A stretch of DNA of 64,000 nt. Source: Formosa sp030427735 (lineage in GTDB: Bacteria > Bacteroidota > Bacteroidia > Flavobacteriales > Flavobacteriaceae). Made by a program: the position numbers and the translations under genes. The notes beneath the pieces are model-generated. The model was given only the letters and a program-made list of their open reading frames with translations, searched no databases and was not told the origin of the DNA. The stretch lies in the NCBI RefSeq assembly GCF_051200825.1, contig NZ_CP195158.1, forward strand, positions 1,116,001 through 1,180,000, written 5' to 3'. This document shows, one piece after another, positions 8,422 to 18,679 of the stretch (positions are counted from its first letter, which is position 1; each line of letters begins with the position of its first letter).

Positions 8422-10272
8422 ATGAAACGTCATATATTTTTAGCAGTGGCTTTTTTGTTTGCAGGTGGAACGGCAACCGTTTCTGCTCAACAAGATACAG
8501 TACATTATAGCGGAAAAACATTATCAAACGTAGATTATCATCATGGGCAATTACCCTTGGCGGTTGGAGTGCATGCACATCAAATTATGCGTGCCAGTAG
8601 AGAGCATCCAGAAAAAGCCGATGGTTTTGGTTGGACGTACAACCATGCTACCAACATGGCATATTGGAATGGAAAATTTTATGTAAACTATTTGAGCGAT
8701 CCAGCAGGAGAGCACATTCCACCAAGTCAAACATTTTTAATGCATTCTGAAGATGGGGAGAATTGGAGTTTTCCAGAAGTAGCTTTTCCTATTTACAGCA
8801 TTCCCGATGGTTATACCAAAGAAGGTGTAGCGGGAGTTGCTAAAAATTTAACAGCCACCATGCATCAACGTATGGGGTTTTACACATCTTCTGATAATCG
8901 TTTGTTTACCTTAGCTTTTTACGGTATTTCAATGGATGAAAAAGACAGTCCTAATGATGGAAAAGGGATTGGTCGTGTGATACGTGAAATTAAAAAAGAT
9001 GGGAGTTTAGGTCCCATTTATTTTATTCGATACAATCATGGATGGAATGAAAAAAACACAAATTTTCCTTTCTATAAAAAAAGCAAGGATAGAGGTTTGA
9101 AAAAAGCATGTGAAGACATTTTATCACAACCTTTGTTGATGCAACAATGGGTAGAAGAAGCTGATAGAGACGATCCTTTAATTCCGTTAAAAAAACAATA
9201 CAAAGCCTTTAGTTATTATCATTTACCTAACGGAAATGTGGTTGGTTTGTGGAAACACGCGTTAACATCCTTAAGTAAAGATGATGGAAAAACGTGGGAA
9301 TATACTCCGTTAAGAGCTCCAGGTTTTGTGAATAGTAATGCTAAAATATGGGGACAAAAAACTACTGACGGACGTTATGCTACAGTGTACAATCCATCAG
9401 AATATCGTTGGCCATTAGCGGTTTCAACTAGTAATGATGGTGTAAATTATACCGATTTATTATTGGTGCACGGTGAAATCACCCCAATGCGTTACGGAGG
9501 AAATTACAAATCGTACGGACCTCAATATGTGCGTGGTATTACCGAAAATAATGGAACACCTAAGGATGGGAATTTATGGGTAAGCTACAGTGTAAATAAA
9601 GAAGATATTTGGGTGGCATCCATTCCTGTTCCTGTAAAAAGTTCGGTAAATAAAGATGTAAATGATGTGTTTACCAACTTGGAAAACGGTAAAGAATTAG
9701 ATTTTTGGAATGTGTACAATTTGTCTTGGGCATCTGCAAAAATTGAAAACAACAACAACGAGAAAACACTAACACTTCGTGATCACGATCCGTTTGATTA
9801 TGCACGTGTAGAACGTGTCATTCCTTTTGCTCAACAAATGGAAGCGGAGTTTACGGTTACTCCTGAGCAAAACAATCATGGGTTGTTACAAGTGGAATTT
9901 CAAAATAAAACAGGCTTGCCATCTATTCGTTTGGTCTTTGATGAGGAAGGCGTGTTAAAAACGAAAGCAGGTTCTCGTTTTAGAAAAATAGCCGATTACG
10001 AAACAGGAAAAACATATACCATTAAAGTGATTTTAGATACGACTTCTAGATCGTATACGGTAACGGTAAACGGCGGTGAAGCATCTCGTCAAATATTTTA
10101 TGCTCCTGCCGATGGTATTGAGCGTATCATGTTCCGTACGGGAGAGCAACGTCATTTTCCAACACCAGACACTCCTGCTGATAGAGAAGATTATGACGAT
10201 TTACCAAACACAGGATTACCGATTAAAGAAGCTGTTTTTCATATAAAATCATTAACCACAAAAAAGTTATAA
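8422..10272 (+). CDS. Secreted BNR/sialidase-fold protein with C-terminal beta-sandwich
   Basis: A 616-residue protein with a type I signal peptide ending near VSAQQ. Residues about 60-410 look like a six-bladed sialidase-type propeller with Asp-box-like turns (SEDGENWSF, SKDDGKTWEY, STSNDGVNY). Residues about 420-615 look like a concanavalin-like sandwich (LRLVFDEE-type strands, YTIKVILDTTSRSYTVTVNGG) that could bind sugar. The function is unknown to me. Bacteroidota pectin loci do carry sialidase-fold enzymes, including GH33-related ones acting on the keto-acid sugars of RG-II, and this is one possible role. The next gene begins one base after its stop codon, so the two are almost certainly co-translated. 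Confidence 0.6.
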   Translation: MKRHIFLAVAFLFAGGTATVSAQQDTVHYSGKTLSNVDYHHGQLPLAVGVHAHQIMRASREHPEKADGFGWTYNHATNMAYWNGKFYVNYLSDPAGEHIPPSQTFLMHSEDGENWSFPEVAFPIYSIPDGYTKEGVAGVAKNLTATMHQRMGFYTSSDNRLFTLAFYGISMDEKDSPNDGKGIGRVIREIKKDGSLGPIYFIRYNHGWNEKNTNFPFYKKSKDRGLKKACEDILSQPLLMQQWVEEADRDDPLIPLKKQYKAFSYYHLPNGNVVGLWKHALTSLSKDDGKTWEYTPLRAPGFVNSNAKIWGQKTTDGRYATVYNPSEYRWPLAVSTSNDGVNYTDLLLVHGEITPMRYGGNYKSYGPQYVRGITENNGTPKDGNLWVSYSVNKEDIWVASIPVPVKSSVNKDVNDVFTNLENGKELDFWNVYNLSWASAKIENNNNEKTLTLRDHDPFDYARVERVIPFAQQMEAEFTVTPEQNNHGLLQVEFQNKTGLPSIRLVFDEEGVLKTKAGSRFRKIADYETGKTYTIKVILDTTSRSYTVTVNGGEASRQIFYAPADGIERIMFRTGEQRHFPTPDTPADREDYDDLPNTGLPIKEAVFHIKSLTTKKL

Positions 10273-10273
10273 G

Positions 10274-13054
10274 TTGAAGTTTTTTAAATACATAGTTCTT
10301 TTAACTTTTGTTTTTTCTGCCTGTTCAACAGCTGAAAAAGCAGAAACAACTGTAGAGCAATTAACTTGCGAACAAGTTGAGAATCCGTTAGCAGTTCCTG
10401 TAAGTCACCCACGTATAAGTTGGCAATTAAAATCCGATGCTTTTAATGTTACACAAACAGCGTATCATGTTTTAATAAGTTCTTCTAAAGAACATTTAGA
10501 GAAAAATAATGCTGATGTTTGGGACAGTGGTAAAATTATTTCTGATCAAAGTCAGTTGGTACAGGTTAAGACTTCTTTACAACCAGAAACAAAATATTAC
10601 TGGAAAGTAAAGGTTTGGACAGCTGATGATAAGGAAACACCGTGGAGTGCTATCGCTTTTTTTAGAACAGAACCAACAAATGAAGCCTTACAACCTACTT
10701 GGATTGGTGCCATTACCAAGGCAGATAGTCATTTGCCAGAGGGAAGACATCATCATACCGCGACTTATAAAAAATCAAAGCGTAATGATATTATCAATAC
10801 ATCAGATGCTTTGGCTCGTCAAAGTATTTTGTTACGTAAAGATTTTTCAGTAGAAAAAAACATCAAAGAAGCGGTGGTGTATGTGTCTGGATTGGGACAT
10901 TATGAATTGAGTTTAAACGGAAAAAAAGTAGGAAATAGTGAATTTGCACCGTTATGGACAGATTACGATAAAACTGTAAATTATAACACGTATGAAATTC
11001 CATCAGAGTCGTTGAACAAAGGCTATAACGTTGTTGGTGTATTGTTAGGAAACGGTATGTACAATACCGTACAAGGGCGCTATACCAAATTTTTTGTGAG
11101 TTTTGGACCTCCGACTTTATTCTTTAAAATGAAGCTGACTTTTGAAGATGGTTCTGAAACTGTTATAAATTCAGATGAAAGTTGGACATACAGCCTAAGC
11201 CCGATTACTTATAATGGTATGTTTGGTGGCGAAGATTACGATGCGAATTTAGAGCAAAACGGATGGAACACTCCAAACTTCGATGCTTCTAACTGGAAGT
11301 CAGTTGTGATTCAGGAAGCACCAAAAGGAGAGTTGAAAGCACAAATTGCACCGCCGGTAACCATTCAAAAACAATATGATGTAAAGGAGTTTAATGAGGT
11401 TGCACAGAACACCTACGTGTTTAACATGGGGCAAAACCTGTCTGGTTTTCCAACCATTTCTGTACAGGGAAAACAGGGGCAAACCGTTCGTGTTTGGGTT
11501 GGTGAAGGTTTAAAAGAAGATGGCACCATCAGTCAGGGACGTTCAGGAAAACCGTATTATTATGATTATACGCTGAAGGGTGAAGGAACAGAAACCTGGC
11601 AGCCTAAGTTTAGTTATTATGGCTATCAATATATTCAGATTGAAAACATCAATTATAAATCGACCAAAGTAGATAGTTTGCCAACTTTGGTCGATTTAAA
11701 ATCGAATTTTATTTATAATTCAGCAGGTGAAATTGGGTCGTTCGAAAGTTCAAACGAAATTTTCAACAAAGCACACGAATTGATTAACAATGCTATAAAA
11801 AGTAATTTTCAGGCGGTATTAACCGATTGTCCACATCGTGAGAAATTAGGTTGGTTGGAAGAAGCACACCTTAACGGACCAGGCTTAATGTTTAATTATA
11901 ACATGAAAGCGTATTTTCCAACCATCATGCGAAATATTGAAGACGCGCAACGTGAGAATGGTTTAATACCAACTATTGCTCCTGAATATGTGGTGTTTGG
12001 TGGTGATTTTACCGATTCACCGGAATGGGGTGCATCAGGAGTTATTTTACCCTGGATGTATTACGAGTATTATGGAGACGATTCCTTAATTCGTGAGTAC
12101 TACGACGTGATGAAAAAGTACGTCGATTACCTAACAAGTACCTCTGATAATTATATCGTATCTCATGGTTTAGGTGATTGGTATGATTATGGCGAGCATG
12201 CTGCCGGCTACTCTAAAAACAGCCCGATAGCACTATCGGCAACCAGTCACTACTATTATTCCGCGTATTTGTTTGCAAAAGCAGCCAAGCACTTGAATAA
12301 AACCGAAGACATTGCTACATATGAAGCCTTAACGCAGAATATTAAAACGGCGTACAATAATGAATTTTTCAATGCAGAAACGAAACAATACGGAACCGGA
12401 AGTCAGTTTAGTAATGCGGTTTCTGTGTTTATGGATATTGTTGAGCCACAGTATAAGCAAGCAGTTATGGACAATTTATTAGCCGATATCAAAGACAGGG
12501 GCTACCGCTTAACAACGGGCGATGTTGGTAACCGCTATTTATTTGAAGCTTTGGCGAGAAACGGTGAAAATGAAGCCATGTACAAAATGAATAACCATTA
12601 CGATACACCAGGTTACGGGTTCCAGATAAAATTCGGATTAACCACGTTAACCGAGCAATGGGATCCAAGAAAAGGGAATTCATGGAACCATTTTATGATG
12701 GGACAAATTGAAGAATGGTTTTATACCAGTTTAGCCGGAATTACACCAGATATGGAACATCCCGGATTTAAACATTTCTTTATCGAACCTGAAATTGTTG
12801 GCGATATGACCTTCGTAAAAGCGAGTTATGAGTCACTTTACGGAACCATTATTTCAGAATGGAATGTATCAGATGAAGCTATAAACTTTAAAGTAGAAGT
12901 GCCTGCAAATACCACAGCAACCATTATATTACCGGTAGATTTGTCGATGCATATTGAAGTGAATGGTAAGGACTTTGAAAAATCGAATGTAGAGCATAAC
13001 AGACCTACCTATTTGGTTGGTTCTGGTGTGTACAATATAGTTTGTAAAAAATAA
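10274..13054 (+). CDS. GH78 alpha-L-rhamnosidase family (TTG start)
   Basis: A 926-residue lipoprotein. The start is TTG, one base after the previous stop. The signal peptide and lipobox (FVFSACS) begin exactly at that codon and no ATG gives a leader, so the rare start is well supported. N-terminal Fn3-like and beta-sandwich domains (SHPRISWQLKSDAFNVTQTA, ETKYYWKVKVWT) precede an (alpha/alpha)6 barrel with TDCPHREKLGWLEEAH, the GH78 general-acid region, and a C-terminal sandwich. GH78 enzymes are inverting alpha-L-rhamnosidases. RG-I and RG-II both carry suitable rhamnose. The motif variant EKLGWLEE differs from the second GH78 here (NERQPWLGD), which suggests a different linkage. Its stop overlaps the next start by one base (TAATG). 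Confidence 0.9.
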   Translation: MKFFKYIVLLTFVFSACSTAEKAETTVEQLTCEQVENPLAVPVSHPRISWQLKSDAFNVTQTAYHVLISSSKEHLEKNNADVWDSGKIISDQSQLVQVKTSLQPETKYYWKVKVWTADDKETPWSAIAFFRTEPTNEALQPTWIGAITKADSHLPEGRHHHTATYKKSKRNDIINTSDALARQSILLRKDFSVEKNIKEAVVYVSGLGHYELSLNGKKVGNSEFAPLWTDYDKTVNYNTYEIPSESLNKGYNVVGVLLGNGMYNTVQGRYTKFFVSFGPPTLFFKMKLTFEDGSETVINSDESWTYSLSPITYNGMFGGEDYDANLEQNGWNTPNFDASNWKSVVIQEAPKGELKAQIAPPVTIQKQYDVKEFNEVAQNTYVFNMGQNLSGFPTISVQGKQGQTVRVWVGEGLKEDGTISQGRSGKPYYYDYTLKGEGTETWQPKFSYYGYQYIQIENINYKSTKVDSLPTLVDLKSNFIYNSAGEIGSFESSNEIFNKAHELINNAIKSNFQAVLTDCPHREKLGWLEEAHLNGPGLMFNYNMKAYFPTIMRNIEDAQRENGLIPTIAPEYVVFGGDFTDSPEWGASGVILPWMYYEYYGDDSLIREYYDVMKKYVDYLTSTSDNYIVSHGLGDWYDYGEHAAGYSKNSPIALSATSHYYYSAYLFAKAAKHLNKTEDIATYEALTQNIKTAYNNEFFNAETKQYGTGSQFSNAVSVFMDIVEPQYKQAVMDNLLADIKDRGYRLTTGDVGNRYLFEALARNGENEAMYKMNNHYDTPGYGFQIKFGLTTLTEQWDPRKGNSWNHFMMGQIEEWFYTSLAGITPDMEHPGFKHFFIEPEIVGDMTFVKASYESLYGTIISEWNVSDEAINFKVEVPANTTATIILPVDLSMHIEVNGKDFEKSNVEHNRPTYLVGSGVYNIVCKK

Positions 13055-14478
13055 TGATGAAATCAAAACATATAGCGTTTGTTCTGCTTTTTGTAGCATG
13101 TTTTATGTTGCCGAAAGGGCATGCGCAAACCTCTGATACGAATTTTAAACAAGCTTTAACTGAGACAGTAAATACCATTCAGTCGGTATTTCATGTTGAT
13201 ATTATTGATAACGATGGATTACTAAAAGATAAAGAGCTTGATTATGGCCAATGGAAAATTGATGCCACCAATCTTGAAGTGACTTTTGCCAATGTGTTAA
13301 GTCCGTTTAATCTTTCCGCTGTAAAGCAGAAAAATGGAAGCTACAAAATTAAGAAGTTTCAATATCATAAGTTAACCGAAGAAAAAGGCGCAGAACGTCT
13401 TCAGTATTTAGAATCTTTAAGTCCTGATTTAGCATCTTGGGAAATTCGAAAAGCGGAATTAAAAACCTGTATGTTTTCAGCTTTCGGCTTGGATAAAGCA
13501 CCAGCAATGCCCGATTCCAAACCTATTTTAACAAAAAAAAGAAAGTATAAAGGTTACACAGTTGAAAACATTGGTTTAGAAATATTACCAGGTGTTTATG
13601 TTACCGGATCGATTTATAAACCCAATCCAATGCCCAAAAAGGCGGCTGTTATTGTCACGCCTAATGGGCATTTTGGCGATGGTCGTTTCCGCGAAAGCGA
13701 GCAAATTCGTTGTGCGATGTTGGCAAAAATGGGTGCCATTGTCGTGAATTACGATTTGTTTGCCTGGGATGAATCACAGTTGCAATTCGATTCAAAATAT
13801 CATAGAAACAGTATTGCATCAACCGTTCAGGTGTTAACAGGTATGCGTTTGTTAGATTACGTGTCTACTTTAAAACAAGCCGATATGTCTCGCGTGGGTG
13901 TTACCGGTGGTTCGGGTGGCGGTTCGCAAACGGTATTTTTAGCAGCGCTTGACGATAGAATTACCGTATCGGTGCCCGTGGTTATGGTGTCGTCGTACCA
14001 TTCTGGAGGTTGTGCTTGTGAGAGTGGTCGTGGTATTCATTTGTGTGGTAACGGAACGAATAATGTTGAAATAGCGGCTTTGGCAGCACCAAAACCACAA
14101 TTACTAATTTCTGATGGTGGCGATTGGACAAAAAATACTCCTGAAGTAGAATTTCCTTTTGTAGAACGTATTTATGGTTTTTATGGTAAAAAAGAAGTTG
14201 TAAAAAATGTTCATCTTCCAGAAGAAGGTCATAATTATAAGGTGTCTAAACGTCAAGCGATGTATCCGTTTATGGCTGAATATTTAGACTTGCGTTTGGA
14301 TAACATCACCAATAAAAATGGAGAGATAGATGAATCTACCTGTACCATTGAACCTTATGAAAATCTGTTCGTGTTTGGAAACAATCCTGAAAATTTACCT
14401 AAAAATGCTCTAAAGAATATAGATGATTTATATAAGTTATTTGGAGAAAAAAATGAAAGAGTTTATGAGTCGAAATAA
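13054..14478 (+). CDS. Alpha/beta-hydrolase, acetyl-esterase-like
   Basis: A 474-residue exported protein (signal peptide ending near KGHAQ). The C-terminal about 300 residues form an alpha/beta hydrolase: oxyanion region IVTPNGHFGDGR, nucleophile elbow VTGGSGGGSQ, later SDGGDW and a final His in EEGHNYKVSKRQA. A Cys-rich loop (GGCACESGRGIH) is characteristic of an acetylxylan-esterase-annotated group in Bacteroidota. The N-terminal about 120 residues are a small alpha/beta cap of unknown role. Pectin is O-acetylated, so removal of acetyl groups ahead of the glycosidases is the likely task. A methyl-esterase role is possible. The start overlaps the previous stop and the end overlaps GH95 by 26 nt, which implies translational coupling. 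Confidence 0.75.
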   Translation: MMKSKHIAFVLLFVACFMLPKGHAQTSDTNFKQALTETVNTIQSVFHVDIIDNDGLLKDKELDYGQWKIDATNLEVTFANVLSPFNLSAVKQKNGSYKIKKFQYHKLTEEKGAERLQYLESLSPDLASWEIRKAELKTCMFSAFGLDKAPAMPDSKPILTKKRKYKGYTVENIGLEILPGVYVTGSIYKPNPMPKKAAVIVTPNGHFGDGRFRESEQIRCAMLAKMGAIVVNYDLFAWDESQLQFDSKYHRNSIASTVQVLTGMRLLDYVSTLKQADMSRVGVTGGSGGGSQTVFLAALDDRITVSVPVVMVSSYHSGGCACESGRGIHLCGNGTNNVEIAALAAPKPQLLISDGGDWTKNTPEVEFPFVERIYGFYGKKEVVKNVHLPEEGHNYKVSKRQAMYPFMAEYLDLRLDNITNKNGEIDESTCTIEPYENLFVFGNNPENLPKNALKNIDDLYKLFGEKNERVYESK

Positions 14479-16924
14479 TATCATATTAAAAAGTTTAGTG
14501 TTGGTATTCCTTTTCGGAATGTTAAAAGTATCGGCACAAAATGAATTAAAACTTTGGTACAATAAGCCAGCAGAAATTTGGAACGAAGCTTTGCCATTAG
14601 GAAATGGTCGTTTAGGCGCCATGGTTTTTGGAGATCCAGCTATCGAGCGTTTGCAATTAAACGAAGAAACCATTTGGGCAGGTTCGCCAAATAGTAATGC
14701 GCACGAGAAAGCGTTGGTCGCGTTGCCAAAAGTACGTCAGCTTATTTTTGATGGAAAATACAAAGAAGCACAAGATTTAGCGACCTCAGATATTCGTTCG
14801 CAAACCAATAACGGAATGCCTTATCAAACCTTTGGAAGTGTGTATATTTCATTTCCAGGACATCAAGATTACAGCAATTATTATCGCGATTTAAATATTG
14901 AAAATGCGACAGCCAAAGTAAAATATACGGTTGATGGTGTAGAATATACGCGTGAAATTTTATCCGCTTTTGAAAATGATGTGGTGGCTGTAAAACTATC
15001 TGCCAACAAACCCGGAATGATTACTTGTAATGCCTTTTTAAACAGTCCGTTTGATAAAACACTGGTAACTACCGAAGACGGCCAAGTGACTTTGGCAGGC
15101 GTAACCAGTACGGTAGAAGGACAAAAAGGACGTGTAAAATTTCAAGGGCGTATGGCTGCCAAAAATAAAGGCGGAAAGTTATCGGTAAAAAACGGCATTA
15201 TCAGTGTAGATAAAGCCGATGAGGTGGTGCTTTATATTTCTATAGCAACCAATTTTGTGAATTACAAAGATATTTCTGCTGATTATGTGGCAAAGAGCAA
15301 AGCGTTTTTAGACAAAGCTATTGTTAAAGATTTTGAAACCATAAAAGATATGCATGTAAACTATTATCAAAAGTTTTTCAATCGTGTGTCTTTAAATTTA
15401 GGAAAAAGCAATGTAGCAAAAGACCCAACAGATCTTCGTATTCAAAAATTCGACAGTCAGTTTGATCCAGAATTAGCAGCCTTATATTTTCAATTTGGAC
15501 GTTATTTATTGATTTCTTCTTCGCAACCAGGTGGACAACCAGCCAATTTACAAGGTATTTGGAACGATATGTTGTTCCCGCCATGGGAAAGTAAATACAC
15601 CATGAATATTAATGCAGAAATGAATTATTGGCCATCGGAGTTGACCAATCTTTCGGAAATGCACGAGCCTTTTATTCAGCTAGCTAGAGAAGTGGCAGTA
15701 ACAGGGAAAGAAACGGCTAAAATAATGTACAATGCCAAAGGTTGGGTGTTGCATCACAACACGGATATTTGGAGAATTACTGGACCTATTGACATGGCAG
15801 CTTCTGGAATGTGGCCAACAGGAGGAGCATGGGTGTGTCAAGATTTGTGGGAACGTTATTTATACACAGGAAATGAAGCATTTTTAAAGGAGATTTTCCC
15901 GATTATGAAGGGAGCAGCTCAGTTCTTTTTAGATTTTATGATTACCGATCCTAATTCGGGGTATTTGGTAGTAGTACCTTCAAACTCTCCAGAAAATACC
16001 CATGGAGGAGAAGACGGAAAATCGACCATTACGGCAGGAACTACTATGGACAATCAGTTAATTTTTGATTTGTTTACCAACTTGGTTCGTGCTACAAAAA
16101 TTTTAAATGAAGACGAAACCTTTGCAAAAACACTAGAAACGACTCTAACAAAAATGGCTCCAATGCAAATTGGACAACATGGTCAGTTGCAAGAATGGTT
16201 AATTGATTGGGACGATCCAGAAGATCATCACCGTCATGTATCGCATTTGTACGGATTGTTTCCTAGCAATCAAATATCACCTTTTAGAACTCCAGAATTG
16301 TTTCAAGCAGCAAAAACATCTTTAAAATATAGAGGAGATGAATCTACAGGTTGGTCTATGGGCTGGAAAGTAAATTTATGGGCTCGTTTGTTAGATGGAA
16401 ATCACGCTTATAAATTGTTACAAGATCAGTTGCATTTGGTCACTGCAGATCAACGAAAAGGAGGAGGAACGTATCCTAATATGTTAGATGCACATCAACC
16501 TTTTCAAATTGATGGAAATTTTGGATGTACAGCGGGAATTGCAGAAATGTTAATGCAAAGTCATGAAGAAGCCATTCACTTATTACCTGCTTTGCCAGAT
16601 GTTTGGAAAAATGGAAACATTAAAGGCTTAAAAACCAGAGGCGGTTATGAAATTGACATGACTTGGAAGAATAATAAAGTTTCGGAATTGAAAATTACAG
16701 CCTCAAAAGATGGGAATTGTAGATTGCGATTAGACTCTTCTTTAACAGGAACAGGACTGAAAAAAGCCAGAGGAAAAAATGAAAATCCTTTCTTTTATCA
16801 AGTAGAGGTAAAAGAACCGATTGTTTCTAAAAAAGCAAACATCGAAAAATTGACGTTGCCAAAGTACAAGGAGTATGACGTTGTTATGAAAGCCGGAAAA
16901 ATCTATACGTTTTACGGGAAATAA
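14453..16924 (+). CDS. GH95 alpha-L-fucosidase / alpha-L-galactosidase family
   Basis: About 823 residues from the Met at 14453. An ATG at 14423 would put ten extra residues before the signal peptide and overlap the esterase by 56 nt, so the later start is preferred. It leads straight into a signal peptide ending VSAQ. GH95 landmarks are clear: PLGNGRLGAMVFGDP and ETIWAGSPN in the N-terminal sandwich, NLQGIWNDMLFPPWESKY and NINAEMNYWPSELTN with the paired Asn residues, then HLYGLFPSNQISPF in the (alpha/alpha)6 barrel. GH95 enzymes invert at terminal alpha-L-fucose or alpha-L-galactose. RG-II chain A ends in L-galactose, and sugar-oxidation genes plus a FucP transporter lie downstream, so L-galactosidase is a reasonable but untested guess. 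Confidence 0.92.
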   Translation: MKEFMSRNNIILKSLVLVFLFGMLKVSAQNELKLWYNKPAEIWNEALPLGNGRLGAMVFGDPAIERLQLNEETIWAGSPNSNAHEKALVALPKVRQLIFDGKYKEAQDLATSDIRSQTNNGMPYQTFGSVYISFPGHQDYSNYYRDLNIENATAKVKYTVDGVEYTREILSAFENDVVAVKLSANKPGMITCNAFLNSPFDKTLVTTEDGQVTLAGVTSTVEGQKGRVKFQGRMAAKNKGGKLSVKNGIISVDKADEVVLYISIATNFVNYKDISADYVAKSKAFLDKAIVKDFETIKDMHVNYYQKFFNRVSLNLGKSNVAKDPTDLRIQKFDSQFDPELAALYFQFGRYLLISSSQPGGQPANLQGIWNDMLFPPWESKYTMNINAEMNYWPSELTNLSEMHEPFIQLAREVAVTGKETAKIMYNAKGWVLHHNTDIWRITGPIDMAASGMWPTGGAWVCQDLWERYLYTGNEAFLKEIFPIMKGAAQFFLDFMITDPNSGYLVVVPSNSPENTHGGEDGKSTITAGTTMDNQLIFDLFTNLVRATKILNEDETFAKTLETTLTKMAPMQIGQHGQLQEWLIDWDDPEDHHRHVSHLYGLFPSNQISPFRTPELFQAAKTSLKYRGDESTGWSMGWKVNLWARLLDGNHAYKLLQDQLHLVTADQRKGGGTYPNMLDAHQPFQIDGNFGCTAGIAEMLMQSHEEAIHLLPALPDVWKNGNIKGLKTRGGYEIDMTWKNNKVSELKITASKDGNCRLRLDSSLTGTGLKKARGKNENPFFYQVEVKEPIVSKKANIEKLTLPKYKEYDVVMKAGKIYTFYGK

Positions 16925-17008
16925 ATGCCCATAATGGGCGTTTGGCAAGCCGAGGCTAATATCCCATAATTATATTGCTAAAACGGCTTATTGAAAAAAT
17001 AGATTAAT

Positions 17009-18571
17009 ATGAACAAAATAAAATATTTATTACTGGTATTACCTGTTTTAATCGCAGGATGTAAATCTTCAGAAACGGTTTCAGAGGTAAAAAAACCTGA
17101 TTCAAAAACCGTTTTACAGGCAGATGATTTTAAACATTATGCCGATTATTTCAATAGAATGGAAGATGAAAATATTGCCAAAGCAGTACCTAACGACAGT
17201 GCTTGGACTTGGATGAAAAGCAATATTCCGTTGTTTGAATGTCCGCAAGATAATTTTGAAGAAATGTATTATTTCCGTTGGTGGAGTTTGCGAAAACACA
17301 TTACCAACACCCCTCAAGGTTATGCCATTACCGAGTTTTTAGTGGATAGATCGTATGCGGATAAATACAATTTAATAGCCTGTGCTTTAGGACATCATAT
17401 TTATGAATTTCGTTGGGTTCACGATCCAAAATACATTGAACAAAATATAAATATTTGGTACCGTGGAAACGAAGGAAAACCGATGAAAAAATTACACAAA
17501 TTTAGTAGTTGGACAGCCGATGCATTGTACAATCGTTATTTGGTAAATAAGGATGAAAAATACTTGTTAGATTTTTATCCAGACATGATTTCAGATTATG
17601 CACGTTGGGAAGAAGAACGTCAGCGTACCGACGGTTTGTTTTGGCAAAACGATGTAAAAGATGGTATGGAAGAATCGTTGAGTGGTGGTCGTCATGTACG
17701 CAATGCTCGTCCAACCATCAACAGTTATATGTTTGCCAATGCCAAAGCTTTGTCTACCATGGCAAAAATGCAAGGCGATAGTGAAAAATCGGTATATTTT
17801 GATAAAAAATCAAAAACGATTAAAGGTTTGGTAGAACAAAAATTATGGAATAAAAAAGATTTGTTTTTTGAGACTTTAACCGAAAAAGATACTTCTTCAA
17901 ATGTTCGCGAAGCCATCGGATTTATTCCTTGGTATTTTAATTTGCCATCAGAAAATAAAGGTTTTGAAAAAGCATGGGAACAATTTAAAGACGAAGAAGG
18001 ATTTGCTGCTCCGTTTGGTTTAACTACGGCAGAGCGTAGAAGCCCACGTTTTAGAAGTCACGGTACAGGAACGTGTGAGTGGGATGGTGCAGTGTGGCCT
18101 TTTGCTACTTCACAAACATTAACGGCCTTGGCCAATGTTTTAAACAACTACGAACAAAATGTGGTTGCTAAAGCCGATTATTTTAAACAAATGAATTTGT
18201 ATGTAGAATCGCAATACTACAGAGGCCGCCCATACATTGGGGAGTATTTAGATGAAACCACAGGATATTGGTTAATGGGTGATAGAGAGCGTAGCCGTTA
18301 TTACAACCACTCTACATTTAACGATTTAATGATTACTGGTTTGGTAGGATTACGTCCTCGTGCCGATGAAAAAATAGAAGTCAATCCTTTAATTCCACAA
18401 GAGCAATGGGATTGGTTTTGTTTGGATAATATTTTATACCACGGTGATATCATTACCATTCTTTGGGATAAAACAGGAGAAAAATACCACAAAGGACAAG
18501 GGTTACGGGTGTTTAGAAATGGAAAAGAAGTGGCTGCTTCAACAAAGTTAGAGAGAGTGATTTCTGAATAA
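17009..18571 (+). CDS. MGH1-like (alpha/alpha)6 glycoside hydrolase
   Basis: A 520-residue lipoprotein (LIAGCKS). The sequence resembles mannosylglycerate-hydrolase-like / GH63-related alpha-barrels: MYYFRWWSLRKHI, DALYNRYLVNKDEKYLLDFYPDM, DGMEESLSGG, RPTINSYMFANAKAL, SHGTGTCEWDGAVWPFATSQ and a late GEYLDETTGYWL. The DGMEES and CEWDGAVWPFATSQ segments are where family members keep catalytic Asp/Glu. It is a complete single-domain enzyme without a binding module. The substrate cannot be read off. An 84-nt gap with a short GCCCAT palindrome separates it from GH95, and repeats follow before the next GH78 gene. I am sure of the fold class, not of the CAZy family. Confidence 0.65.
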   Translation: MNKIKYLLLVLPVLIAGCKSSETVSEVKKPDSKTVLQADDFKHYADYFNRMEDENIAKAVPNDSAWTWMKSNIPLFECPQDNFEEMYYFRWWSLRKHITNTPQGYAITEFLVDRSYADKYNLIACALGHHIYEFRWVHDPKYIEQNINIWYRGNEGKPMKKLHKFSSWTADALYNRYLVNKDEKYLLDFYPDMISDYARWEEERQRTDGLFWQNDVKDGMEESLSGGRHVRNARPTINSYMFANAKALSTMAKMQGDSEKSVYFDKKSKTIKGLVEQKLWNKKDLFFETLTEKDTSSNVREAIGFIPWYFNLPSENKGFEKAWEQFKDEEGFAAPFGLTTAERRSPRFRSHGTGTCEWDGAVWPFATSQTLTALANVLNNYEQNVVAKADYFKQMNLYVESQYYRGRPYIGEYLDETTGYWLMGDRERSRYYNHSTFNDLMITGLVGLRPRADEKIEVNPLIPQEQWDWFCLDNILYHGDIITILWDKTGEKYHKGQGLRVFRNGKEVAASTKLERVISE

Positions 18572-18581
18572 ATCCAAGAGT

Positions 18582-18652
18582 TGTCAACCTGAACTTTATA
18601 TCTTATTCAGGTTTTCAAAAAGTATGTGATTCTGAAATGAATTCAGAATGAC
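18582..18652. repeat. Tandem palindromic intergenic repeats
   Basis: Two hairpin units in a row: 18582 onward (GTCAACCTGAAC... pairing with ATTCAGGTT) and GATTCTGAAATGAATTCAGA... ending AATGAC at 18652. They belong to the same family as the elements at 5502-5576, 7232-7295 and 8271-8402. The position is again directly between two PUL genes. Confidence 0.6.
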
Positions 18653-18679
18653 GTTTATTAAAGACATAAGTTAAAAAGC

